A stretch of 60,603 bases of DNA from Microcoleus sp. CAWBG506 (GTDB taxonomy: Bacteria > Cyanobacteriota > Cyanobacteriia > Cyanobacteriales > Microcoleaceae): assembly GCA_020883125.1 (NCBI GenBank), contig JAHREW010000040.1:1-60603 (forward strand), read 5' to 3'. Of this stretch, positions 1 to 6,986 are shown one piece after another. Positions within the stretch are counted from its first letter, which is position 1. Each line of letters opens with the position of its first letter. Both the position numbers and the translations under genes were made by a program. The notes beneath the pieces were generated by a model. It saw only the letters and a list, made by a program, of their open reading frames with translations, was not told the DNA's origin and made no database searches.

Positions 1-416
1 CCAACTACCACGTCCATGATTGATCAAATAATTGCAGTTGCTCTCAACTTAATCAATCCTCAACATCTAAGAAATTGGTTTGCTTATTGTTGTTACTGTA
101 CCTCATAACAGCGGGAACCGCTGTAACATTAGATTCCGCAGCCAAGGCGCTGCAAGGAATCCAAGAAATTTTTGAGATTGTCGATCGAAGATTAGCAGGC
201 GGAAAAACCTATTTAGTGGGCGATACAATATCCGCAGCAGACATAACTTTTGCAGCCCTGGCCGCTCCAGTTTTGCTACCACCAGAACATCCAGTCATGG
301 TATCGAAAATTGCAGAATTGCCGATCGAAATGGCAGCGGTAATTAAACAATTGCAGTCAACTGCCACCGGAGTTTACGCCCTCCGCTTGTATCGAGAGCA
401 GCGCCAAGTTCAGTAA
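1..416 (+). pseudogene. Glutathione S-transferase-like C-terminal fragment, frameshifted
   Basis: From about base 105 to the TAA at 414-416 the third frame encodes a C-terminal GST-type helical domain, with the signature GDTISAADITFAALAAPV followed by a Pro-Pro-Glu-His stretch and an ALRLYRE end, as in the cyanobacterial GST relatives I know. This frame has a TGA at 21-23 and no credible start; the TTG at 75 lies inside a hydrophobic run. The first frame is open from base 1 to a TAA at 106-108 and reads plausibly as the preceding helix (LINPQHLRNWF). The two halves join only through a frameshift somewhere in about 60-105. The gene is therefore either a pseudogene cut by the window edge or carries a sequencing indel. 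Substrate unknown. Confidence 0.5.
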
Positions 417-578
417 TAATAGTCTTGCTGTCTAACATTCTATGCCAGGTGTCAACTGCGCCCAACAACCGCAAGAGCCAGCCGATCGCCCATCCTGAAT
501 ATATTGCCAGAAATCCAGCTTGCAGAAAGTACCACAAACGTGATACGGTTATAGCTTGTGTCCAAATAACACCAGTCC

Positions 579-776
579 ATGCCAAAACTCAAAACTCGCA
601 AAGCAGCCGCAAAGCGCTTTAGAGCGACCGGCACCGGTAAAATTGTGCGCCGCAAAGCTTACAAAAGCCACTTGCTGTCCCACAAAAGTTCAGCCCGCAA
701 AAGTCGCTTGTCTAAATTGGTCGTCATCGACGAGACCAACGACGATAACGTGCGGTTAATGCTTCCATACTTGTAA
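579..776 (+). CDS. rpmI: 50S ribosomal protein L35
   Basis: Small basic protein of the large ribosomal subunit, 65 residues, the usual family length. It opens with [14 protein letters not shown] and carries the family core [20 protein letters not shown]. The ATG at 579 is the natural start because the family signature begins at residue 2. It lies 19 bp upstream of rplT, the conserved rpmI-rplT pair; infC, which often precedes it in other bacteria, is absent here, as is common in cyanobacteria. Cotranscription with rplT is inferred from spacing. Confidence 0.97.
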   Translation: MPKLKTRKAAAKRFRATGTGKIVRRKAYKSHLLSHKSSARKSRLSKLVVIDETNDDNVRLMLPYL

Positions 777-795
777 AGTTTAACGGTAATCAAAG

Positions 796-1152
796 ATGAC
801 ACGGGTAAAACGCGGTAATGTCGCTAGAGCGCGCCGCAAAAAAATTCTCAAACTAGCCAAGGGATTCCGAGGCGCACAGTCGAAACAGTTCCGCACAGCT
901 AACCAACGGGTGATGCAGGCCCTGCGTAACGGTTATCGCGATCGCAAAAAACGCAAACGCGACTTCCGCCGCCTGTGGATTGCTCGGATCAATGCAGCAT
1001 CTCGCTTGCACGGCATGAGTTATAGCAAACTCATCGGCAACATGAAGAAAGCAAACATTGAAATCAATCGCAAAATGTTGGCACAAATGGCAATCCTTGA
1101 CCCCGCAACATTTGGCAAAGTCGTGGAAATGGCCAAGTCAGCCGCATCGTGA
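796..1152 (+). CDS. rplT: 50S ribosomal protein L20
   Basis: Primary 23S rRNA-binding protein needed early in large-subunit assembly, 118 residues. The N-terminus [20 protein letters not shown] is the strongly basic extended arm that threads into rRNA, and the globular half contains [21 protein letters not shown], characteristic of L20. Start ATG at 796, directly after rpmI. In several bacteria L20 represses its own operon by binding the leader mRNA; I see no convincing pseudoknot here, so that mode of control is not claimed. Confidence 0.98.
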   Translation: MTRVKRGNVARARRKKILKLAKGFRGAQSKQFRTANQRVMQALRNGYRDRKKRKRDFRRLWIARINAASRLHGMSYSKLIGNMKKANIEINRKMLAQMAILDPATFGKVVEMAKSAAS

Positions 1153-1183
1153 AAGCTTGAATAGTTTTCTGAAGGCAGAAATA

Positions 1184-1279
1184 AGAAGTAAGAAGGATGT
1201 AGTTATCTGCCAGAGAAGGAAGACTTCTTAGATAAATCTAGGAGATTGAGACCGCTTTTCCTTCTTTGTTCTTACTTCT
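1184..1279. repeat. Long-loop inverted repeat downstream of rplT
   Basis: AGAAGTAAGAAGGA at 1184-1197 is matched in inverted orientation by sequence at 1259-1279, with a short GGCAGA/TCTGCC pair between them. It may fold after rplT and act as a weak terminator or processing site; there is no clear U-tract. The upstream extension of the next reading frame into this region is not supported. Confidence 0.3.
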
Positions 1280-1424
1280 AGATTCTTGCTTTTTGAAAGC
1301 GCTATCCTGGGTAATTACCTCAGCCATTTCCCGGTTTTTAGTACAAGTTATTCGTCAAATATCAAGGATTTTCATTGCATTCAAATACATAAAAAAATCC
1401 AAATACCAACCAAATTTTAAAAGC

Positions 1425-1955
1425 ATGGATAGCAATTTACTCATTATTTACTTGTCAGTCTTGCTACTCATACTAGGCAGTGCTTCCTGGTTTATAGTCA
1501 GCCAGATATTCAAAACTCGCAAGCGGGAAATGTCCCTGGAACGCTTAGAAACAAAGCTCACGAAAGAGAAGGGAACTGCCCAGGAATACTACCAATTGGG
1601 CAGTATTTATCTAGACAAAAGTCTTTATTCCCAGGCGATATTGCTATTTCAAAAAGCCCTGAAATCCGAAGATTTAGAAGGTGCAGAAAATGCAGCGATA
1701 ATTTATAACGCTCTCGGTTTTGCACACTTCGGTCAAGAACAGTACGATCTAGCAATCCGTTATTACAAAGAAGCCATTAAGTTGCAGCCCGGCTACGTCA
1801 CATCGATCAATAATTTGGGTCACTCCTACGAGCGTAAAAAATTAGAATCTCAAGCTTTAGAAATGTACGAAGAAGTCCTAAAACACGAGCCAGATAATGC
1901 GACGGCAAAACGACGAGTAGAAGCTCTTCGCAAACGGTTGGTGAGCTATAGTTAA
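1425..1955 (+). CDS. Membrane-anchored tetratricopeptide repeat protein
   Basis: 176-residue protein starting at the ATG at 1425. Residues about 5-25 form one transmembrane segment (LLIIYLSVLLLILGSASWFIV) written here in part: LLIIYLSVLLLILGSA, followed by a positively charged stretch that would sit in the cytoplasm. The rest consists of about three TPR units, for example AIIYNALGFAHFGQEQYDLA and SINNLGHSYERKKLESQALE, a scaffold for protein-protein contact. An in-frame extension back to about 1266 exists but would place a second hydrophobic stretch ahead of the anchor and has no good ribosome site. TPR proteins next to rplT are common in cyanobacteria; the partner is unknown. Confidence 0.8.
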   Translation: MDSNLLIIYLSVLLLILGSASWFIVSQIFKTRKREMSLERLETKLTKEKGTAQEYYQLGSIYLDKSLYSQAILLFQKALKSEDLEGAENAAIIYNALGFAHFGQEQYDLAIRYYKEAIKLQPGYVTSINNLGHSYERKKLESQALEMYEEVLKHEPDNATAKRRVEALRKRLVSYS

Positions 1956-1984
1956 CCCAAGCTTTCAGCAGCAACATACATCGT

Positions 1985-2018
1985 GTAAACCGGGTTCGAT
2001 GAAGAAACCGGGTTTTTT
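1985..2018 (+). terminator. Hairpin with T-run after the TPR gene (AAACCGGGTT repeat family)
   Basis: Two copies of AAACCGGGTT, 8 bases apart, can pair imperfectly through their CCGG cores and are followed by six T residues. It sits 30 bp after the TPR gene stop and probably ends that transcript. It is a variant of the dispersed AAACCCGGTTTCT hairpin seen elsewhere in the window. Confidence 0.55.
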
Positions 2019-2573
2019 GTTATTTGTTTGATAATATTGCCGATACCTAAAACAGGGAGTGATAAAACAAGGTTTCAATAGCACAAGTAGGTAAATATTG
2101 CAATTTGGGAATGTTTACCATGTCATTTCCTAGAAAGTGGTTAAACTTTACTGATGATGGGTTCAGGATTGCTATAGGAACCTAAGAAGCTGTCTTTGGA
2201 TTCTTAAGAATCTCCAGAATTTAGCCGAGGAGATTCGGGAAATTGTCAAATTAAGCGACGATAATTGTAGATGTGGTTTGAGTCTAAGCCGCGATCGTAA
2301 TACTACAGCGATAAATATCAAGAACAGAGCCGCCCGTCATCCGGTTCTCAAATCTCAACGCCTAAGCTTTGGAATAGCTCGATTGGTTGAGAGCCCCTCA
2401 CTATATGATGGATATATTTATTCCTGTTAGCCTGCTTGGTCCACTAATGTATAGAGAGTTTTTGGGCTATGCAGGGGCGTCGCGATCGCGACACCCCTGC
2501 ATAAAATACTGTCAAAATAAAAGCAGTACCTGCCAAGCTGGTTACTCATAAACAATAGAAGGAGGAAAACGTA
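2019..2573. other. Intergenic region with a 32-bp HIP1-centred palindrome
   Basis: No gene is visible. At 2470-2501 there is a near-perfect palindrome centred on GTCGCGATCGCGAC with GCAGGGG/CCCCTGC outer arms and a single G/T imbalance, compatible with a strong hairpin or a palindromic repeat element. The upstream signals of the signalling operon must lie here; a good ribosome site GGAGG is at 2561-2565. Confidence 0.5.
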
Positions 2574-2951
2574 GTGACATCAATTCTCGTTGTCGAAGAT
2601 TCGTGGTTGACTCGCAGGGTAATCTGCAAAATCCTGCGAGCAGAAGGATACGAGACTTGGGAAGCATCGAGTGGCCCAGAAGCTCTGGAACTGCTAGATA
2701 CTCAAACCCCAAACTGTATGCTGTTGGATCTCCTAATGCCAGACATGGAAGGTAGGGAAGTCTTGCAAGCTATGCGGGAGAAAGGAATTAAAGTTCCTGT
2801 GATCGTAATTACCGCAGACATCCAATCCACCACCCGCTCCGAGTGTATGGAACTCGGAGCCCTCGCAGTCATTCACAAAATGCCCAACTCCGACGAACTG
2901 GTTGGGTGGATCAAAAAAGCTCTCAGTGCCAGTGAGGAGAGCGCCCCATGA
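2574..2951 (+). CDS. CheY-like single-domain response regulator
   Basis: 125-residue stand-alone receiver. The acidic pair is Glu8-Asp9, the phosphoacceptor is Asp52 in LLDLLMPDMEG, and the conserved Thr80 and Lys102 are present, so the domain should be phosphorylatable. There is no output domain, so it acts by binding a partner. Start is GTG at 2574, chosen because GGAGG at 2561-2565 lies 8 bases upstream and because the family begins with the short ILVVED strand. Its last four bases overlap the next gene (ATGA), so translation is probably coupled to the CheC-like phosphatase, its likely regulator. The cognate histidine kinase is not in the window. Confidence 0.93.
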   Translation: MTSILVVEDSWLTRRVICKILRAEGYETWEASSGPEALELLDTQTPNCMLLDLLMPDMEGREVLQAMREKGIKVPVIVITADIQSTTRSECMELGALAVIHKMPNSDELVGWIKKALSASEESAP

Positions 2952-3556
2952 AATTGACCGCTCGACAGCTCGATGCTTTGCAGGAACTCGTCAACATCGG
3001 GATTGGTCAAGCAGCAGGGATCTTGAACGACATGATTGACTCCCCCATTCGCTTGCAAATCCCCTACCTGCAAATCCTGACTCCCAACGATGTACTTGTA
3101 CAGTTACAGCAACACCTCAACGGCGAGCAAATCGCCGCCGTGCAGCTAAAATTCACAGGCACTTTTGGAGGTATTGCTCAGCTAGTATTTCCTACAAACA
3201 GCGCAGCCACCCTCGTAACGATGCTAACTGGGGAAGAAGCCGGAACTCACGACCTAGATTCGGTGAAAATTGGTACGCTAAGTGAAGTGGGAAATATTGT
3301 AATCAACGGGGTTATGGGTGCTATCAGCAATGTACTTCAGCAGCGCTTGAACTACTCAATTCCCAATTACACCGAAGGGACGATCGCCACTTTGCTAGTA
3401 TCTGGCGGCTTGACTGCCGATACAGTAGTTTTATTGGCCCAGACTCGTTTCATTATTGAAAAGCTTCACATTGAAGGAGATATTATCCTCATTTTCAATG
3501 TCAGTTCTTTTGATACCTTGTTGGCTGCTATCAATCAACTTGCCGGGGGTCTATGA
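2948..3556 (+). CDS. CheC/CheX-type CheY-phosphate phosphatase
   Basis: 202-residue member of the CheC/CheX/FliY family, which removes phosphate from CheY-like proteins. Both active-site signatures ExxN are present: Glu13-Asn16 in LQELVNIGIGQAAG and Glu113-Asn116 in LSEVGNIVINGVMGA, so it should have two catalytic centres like classical CheC. It overlaps the receiver gene by ATGA at 2948-2951 and the downstream cyclase by ATGA at 3553-3556. In the context of a lone receiver, dephosphorylation of that receiver is the simplest role; no chemotaxis methyltransferase or kinase is nearby. Confidence 0.88.
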   Translation: MKLTARQLDALQELVNIGIGQAAGILNDMIDSPIRLQIPYLQILTPNDVLVQLQQHLNGEQIAAVQLKFTGTFGGIAQLVFPTNSAATLVTMLTGEEAGTHDLDSVKIGTLSEVGNIVINGVMGAISNVLQQRLNYSIPNYTEGTIATLLVSGGLTADTVVLLAQTRFIIEKLHIEGDIILIFNVSSFDTLLAAINQLAGGL

Positions 3557-5748
3557 GCCAGGAGAGCAAAACTATTGAGCAAAAGTTTGGGGTTCTCGAC
3601 AGCGTACCAGTCGGCGCTTGCCTGCTGCGAGATGATTTTGTAGTTCTGTTTTGGAATACCTGTTTGGAAGACTGGACGAAAATTCCCCGCAGTCAAATGT
3701 TGGGTACAAAAATCACCACCCATTTTCCTCATTTAAACCAGCTAAAGTACGCAACTCGCTTTCAGCAAATCTTTGCAGGAGGTCCACCAACAATTTTTTC
3801 TTCTCAAATTCACAAACACCTGATTCCGGCAACTTGGCAAGACGGCCAGCAGCGCATCCAGCAAACTACTGTGACGGCTGTGCCGGCCCAAGAGGATGGC
3901 ATCCCAGAATTGGAGATTGGAAAGTTGGTTGTCCAAAATGTTGAGTGGGAAGCAGAAGGTACGATCGAAGTCCAAGCGGCTCCAAACAATGTTTTGTTAA
4001 ATAACTCTCCGTCCGCTATGGCTTCACTGACATGGCCACCGACCAATTCCCAATCGTTCTACGCCCTGTTGGTGATTCAGGACGTCACGGAGCTAACTCA
4101 CCGTATTCAAGGTTATCGGGCGATGCGGGATCAGGCTTTGGAAGAAGTGAAAGTGCGTCAGCGGGTGGAAGAAGAATTGCGAGCGAGCCAGCACTTCATC
4201 CAGCAGATTGCTGACGTGGCACCTTTTTTACTATATATCTACGACCTGACCGAACAGCGCAACGTTTACGTCAACGGTCAGGCATTGAAATTGCTGGGCT
4301 ACACTCCCCAAGAAATTTTAGAGATGGAAACGGCTTTCTGTTTCTGTCTCGTCTACCCAGAGGATTTGCGGACACTGCAAGAGCACCTGGAACAATTTCC
4401 CTCGGCCCAGGATGGCAGCATTTTGGAATTGGAGTATCGGCTTCAACATCGATCGGGCCAATGGCGCTGGTTTCGCTGTCGCGACCAAGTTTTTGACCGC
4501 ACCACCGACGGCCAACCCAAACAAATTTTTGGTACTGCTCAAGATATCACGGAGTACAAGCGGGCCCAAGAATCGCTGCGACAGCAGAACGAACGGGAAC
4601 TGTTGATGGCAACCATTACTCAGCACATTCGGCAGTCTTTGGATTTGGACGAAGTGCTGCACACGACTGTCAACGAAGTGCGCCAGTTTCTGATTGCCGA
4701 TCGAGTGATGATCGTCCGCTTTAACCCATGTACCGGCAATGGCTGCGCCACACCTGCAACGGGGGCGGTAACAGTGGAATCTGTAGCTGCTAACTGCCAG
4801 CCGATGCTGGGAGAAACCCTGGAAAATTTTTGTTTTGACGAGTTTTATTTGGAAGCGTACCAACATCGGGCGATCCGACCAATCGCCGATATCTGCGCCG
4901 CCGATTTACCACAATATCAAATTGATTTGCTCGCACAATTTAATGTCAGAGCTTATCTAGTAGTGCCACTGGTGCAAGGGGAGGATTTGTGGGGGCTGCT
5001 GATGGCCCACCAGTGCAGGCCTCGACAGTGGATGCAGTTGGAAGTCGAGTTACTGTCTTCTCTGGCGGCCCAGTTGGCGATCGCCATCAAGCAAGCAGAA
5101 CTTTATCAGCAGTTGCAAGAGGCCAACCAAAAGTTAGAACGCTTAGCCACTTTGGACGCCCTCACCCAGCTAGCAAACCGCCGTCGGTTCGATCAATATC
5201 TGGAAGTGGAGTGGCGCAGACACTCGCGGGAACAGACACCACTGTCCCTAATTCTGTGTGATATTGATTCTTTTAAAAGTTATAACGACACCTATGGTCA
5301 TCCAGGGGGAGACGAATGTTTGCGACAAGTAGCTGGTGCCATTAGCCATGCAGTCGATCGCCCCGCCGATTTAGTAGCTCGCTATGGTGGCGAAGAATTT
5401 GCCGTTATTTTGCCCAATACCCACATCCAAGGCGCTGTGAAAGTCGCCGAACACATCAGGGTTAAAATCGCAGCCCTAAAGCTTCCTCACGCTGGTTCCC
5501 ACGTGAGTGAGTACGTCACCGTCAGTTTGGGCGTAGCAAGTATGGTGCCGGCCTCGGAAGCGGGAGCCGAAATTTTGATTGCCGCCTCGGATCAAGCCCT
5601 CTACCAAGCAAAAAGAGTTGGGCGCGATCGCATCCAACTCTACCAACCAGACCCTGATTCTGGCAAGCCGAACGGGACAACCACTCCCATCATCCCGGTA
5701 GATTTTTCTATATCCAATAATAATTTACCTTCTCCCACCAGCGCTTGA
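3553..5748 (+). CDS. PAS-PAS-GAF-GGDEF diguanylate cyclase
   Basis: 731-residue cytosolic sensor predicted to make cyclic di-GMP. Order: an N-terminal PAS (about 15-185, VPVGACLLRDDFVVLFWN), a short coiled linker, a second PAS with PAC (about 215-338, LLGYTPQEIL, ending FGTAQDITEYKRAQ), a GAF of cyanobacteriochrome style (about 350-520, ADRVMIVRF and LWGLLMAHQC) and a C-terminal GGDEF domain (about 545-705). The active site reads GGEEF and the RxxD inhibitory site (RPAD, five residues before GGEEF) is intact, so feedback inhibition is expected. The GAF keeps an NFCF motif (Cys427), but the canonical bilin Cys-His pair is replaced by Tyr455-Gln456. It overlaps cheC by 4 bp, forming a receiver-phosphatase-cyclase operon. 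Confidence 0.9.
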   Translation: MSQESKTIEQKFGVLDSVPVGACLLRDDFVVLFWNTCLEDWTKIPRSQMLGTKITTHFPHLNQLKYATRFQQIFAGGPPTIFSSQIHKHLIPATWQDGQQRIQQTTVTAVPAQEDGIPELEIGKLVVQNVEWEAEGTIEVQAAPNNVLLNNSPSAMASLTWPPTNSQSFYALLVIQDVTELTHRIQGYRAMRDQALEEVKVRQRVEEELRASQHFIQQIADVAPFLLYIYDLTEQRNVYVNGQALKLLGYTPQEILEMETAFCFCLVYPEDLRTLQEHLEQFPSAQDGSILELEYRLQHRSGQWRWFRCRDQVFDRTTDGQPKQIFGTAQDITEYKRAQESLRQQNERELLMATITQHIRQSLDLDEVLHTTVNEVRQFLIADRVMIVRFNPCTGNGCATPATGAVTVESVAANCQPMLGETLENFCFDEFYLEAYQHRAIRPIADICAADLPQYQIDLLAQFNVRAYLVVPLVQGEDLWGLLMAHQCRPRQWMQLEVELLSSLAAQLAIAIKQAELYQQLQEANQKLERLATLDALTQLANRRRFDQYLEVEWRRHSREQTPLSLILCDIDSFKSYNDTYGHPGGDECLRQVAGAISHAVDRPADLVARYGGEEFAVILPNTHIQGAVKVAEHIRVKIAALKLPHAGSHVSEYVTVSLGVASMVPASEAGAEILIAASDQALYQAKRVGRDRIQLYQPDPDSGKPNGTTTPIIPVDFSISNNNLPSPTSA

Positions 5749-5799
5749 CTTTTTCGAGTATTTGTGAATCAGGAGTTATATCACATCCGGTTGAACCGG

Positions 5800-5845
5800 A
5801 ATGATTAAACCGCAGAGGACACAGAGGACACAGAGGAAGAGAACA
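5800..5845. repeat. GAGGACACAGAG-type dispersed repeat
   Basis: ACCGCAGAGGACACAGAGGA and following bases. Related copies in inverted orientation occur at about 37185-37215 and 57190-57222, each next to CCGCAG or GCGGT and, in two cases, to a CGGAATGATT motif. It is a small intergenic repeat with no coding content. Confidence 0.6.
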
Positions 5846-5865
5846 GAGAGATCAATGATTCCGAT

Positions 5866-6045
5866 TTGACATACTCCCCGTCGTAAACGAGCGTGGATTC
5901 TTGACACTTCAACGAGTCCTGCTACCTTGGTAGTCTTACAGTCCCGACCTGTCCGTTTAAAGTCTCCCAATGCCCTATGGCGACTATCTGTATTCTAGCA
6001 AAAAGCCGTCAAGCGAAGGACGGGGCTTGTATCCCAGTTTTGGGT
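5866..6045 (-). repeat. Orphan IS200/IS605-type right end (possible omega-RNA scaffold remnant)
   Basis: On the minus strand the segment ends GACGGGGAGTATGTCAA at 5866, preceded by AATCCACGCTCG and by GTAAGACTACCAAGGTAGCA. This is the look of the right end that follows tnpB in cyanobacterial IS605-type elements, and it resembles the end of the TnpB element at 46116 (GAGGAGTGTCAA). No tnpA or tnpB is attached; the tail locus begins at once on the other side. It is either a decayed element or a solo right end that could still be transcribed as a guide-RNA scaffold. Confidence 0.5.
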
Positions 6046-6113
6046 CAACGGAATTGATCTGATTCCTTCGCAGACTCAATACGGGAGTAATTCTCAACTT
6101 GAAATTCTCAAAT

Positions 6114-6686
6114 CTAAAGCCGAAGGCGGGATTGAATGTTAATGTTTTGAATCGTACTCTGCTCACCGTGAATATTTCTTAACAGTTTTAATTGACCTTT
6201 TGCTTGCAATTTTAATTCAAAACTTTGGGTGTCTACGATCGTTTTATAAATGCTTTCTAGCACGTTAATCTGATTAATTATGTGAACCGTTGTGATTTCT
6301 TGGCTTTGATAGCTAGTAGAGGCAGTAACGTTATACTCTTGCAGCAAGTCTTCGGAGTTAGTTAAGATAATCCCAAAGATGAGAGAGGCGAATTTTTCAA
6401 TATTTTCTAAATTAGTGTCGTACACCTCAATAAAAAACTCTTGCTCAAATTCCCGCATTACGGTTATTTCCTGGCGGCTTTCCTCTGGGTACTGCTTGAG
6501 AGATTTTAAGTTTCTCATGCTTTGATCTAGGGTAAACTTACCTAAATAAACACTAATTTGGGGAAAGGGTTCTGAAGGAGATTCCCTTAACTGTTTAGTG
6601 GTAAAATGTTGGTCGGACTGAGGAATGTCTGCACTCAGTTCGGTTTTCAGCAGGTTGGCGATCGCCGTCAGTAGCTTATAAATCAT
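6114..6686 (-). CDS. Tail locus protein, possible tail-completion/terminator type
   Basis: 190-residue soluble protein, last gene of the minus-strand tail locus. The opening MIYKLLTAIANLLKTELSAD and the mixed alpha/beta body with a middle segment QISVYLGKFTLDQSMRN resemble small tail-completion or DUF4255-like proteins that cap tail tubes, but I do not recognise it with certainty. It follows the coiled-coil gene by 12 bp and is probably in the same transcript. No signal peptide, membrane segment or catalytic motif is seen. Confidence 0.5.
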   Translation of the reverse strand: MIYKLLTAIANLLKTELSADIPQSDQHFTTKQLRESPSEPFPQISVYLGKFTLDQSMRNLKSLKQYPEESRQEITVMREFEQEFFIEVYDTNLENIEKFASLIFGIILTNSEDLLQEYNVTASTSYQSQEITTVHIINQINVLESIYKTIVDTQSFELKLQAKGQLKLLRNIHGEQSTIQNINIQSRLRL

Positions 6687-6698
6687 AATTCATCAAAA

Positions 6699-6956
6699 TT
6701 AGCTTTGACTACTTGGGGGAGAGACTTCTCTAGCGGGGATTTCAGAATCGAGAGCATAAGTATTTTCCGAGGGAGTGTGGATTGTATTGCTGTCAGCTTT
6801 GACCAGTTCTTCTTCCAACACTTGAATTGCACCAGCCATGCGGAGTAAAGTATCTCTCACATTGGCTTGTTTAGCTTCTAAATCTGCTAGGACTTTTTTA
6901 CCCGATTCGTATTCAGCTTTGAGTTCTTGCAGACGTTGTTGGAGTTGTTGTTTCAT
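6699..6956 (-). CDS. Small coiled-coil protein of the tail locus
   Basis: 85 residues from the ATG at 6956 (a GTG codon precedes it directly). Residues 1-55 are a heptad-rich helix (QQRLQELKAEYESGKKVLAD), followed by a disordered Ser/Pro tail. Between the adhesin and the last gene of the locus, it could trimerise or act as a fibre-assembly helper; that role is inference from position only. Confidence 0.55.
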   Translation of the reverse strand: MKQQLQQRLQELKAEYESGKKVLADLEAKQANVRDTLLRMAGAIQVLEEELVKADSNTIHTPSENTYALDSEIPAREVSPPSSQS

Positions 6957-6986
6957 CACAGTTTTACATCAATTACCTAATGACTA

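Noticed and set aside
1266..1424. Longer N-terminus of the TPR protein
   Set aside because: No ribosome site, and it places extra hydrophobic sequence ahead of a clean membrane anchor.
4318..4866. 182-residue minus-strand frame in the cyclase gene
   Set aside because: Shadow of the cyclase; no family features and no start signal.
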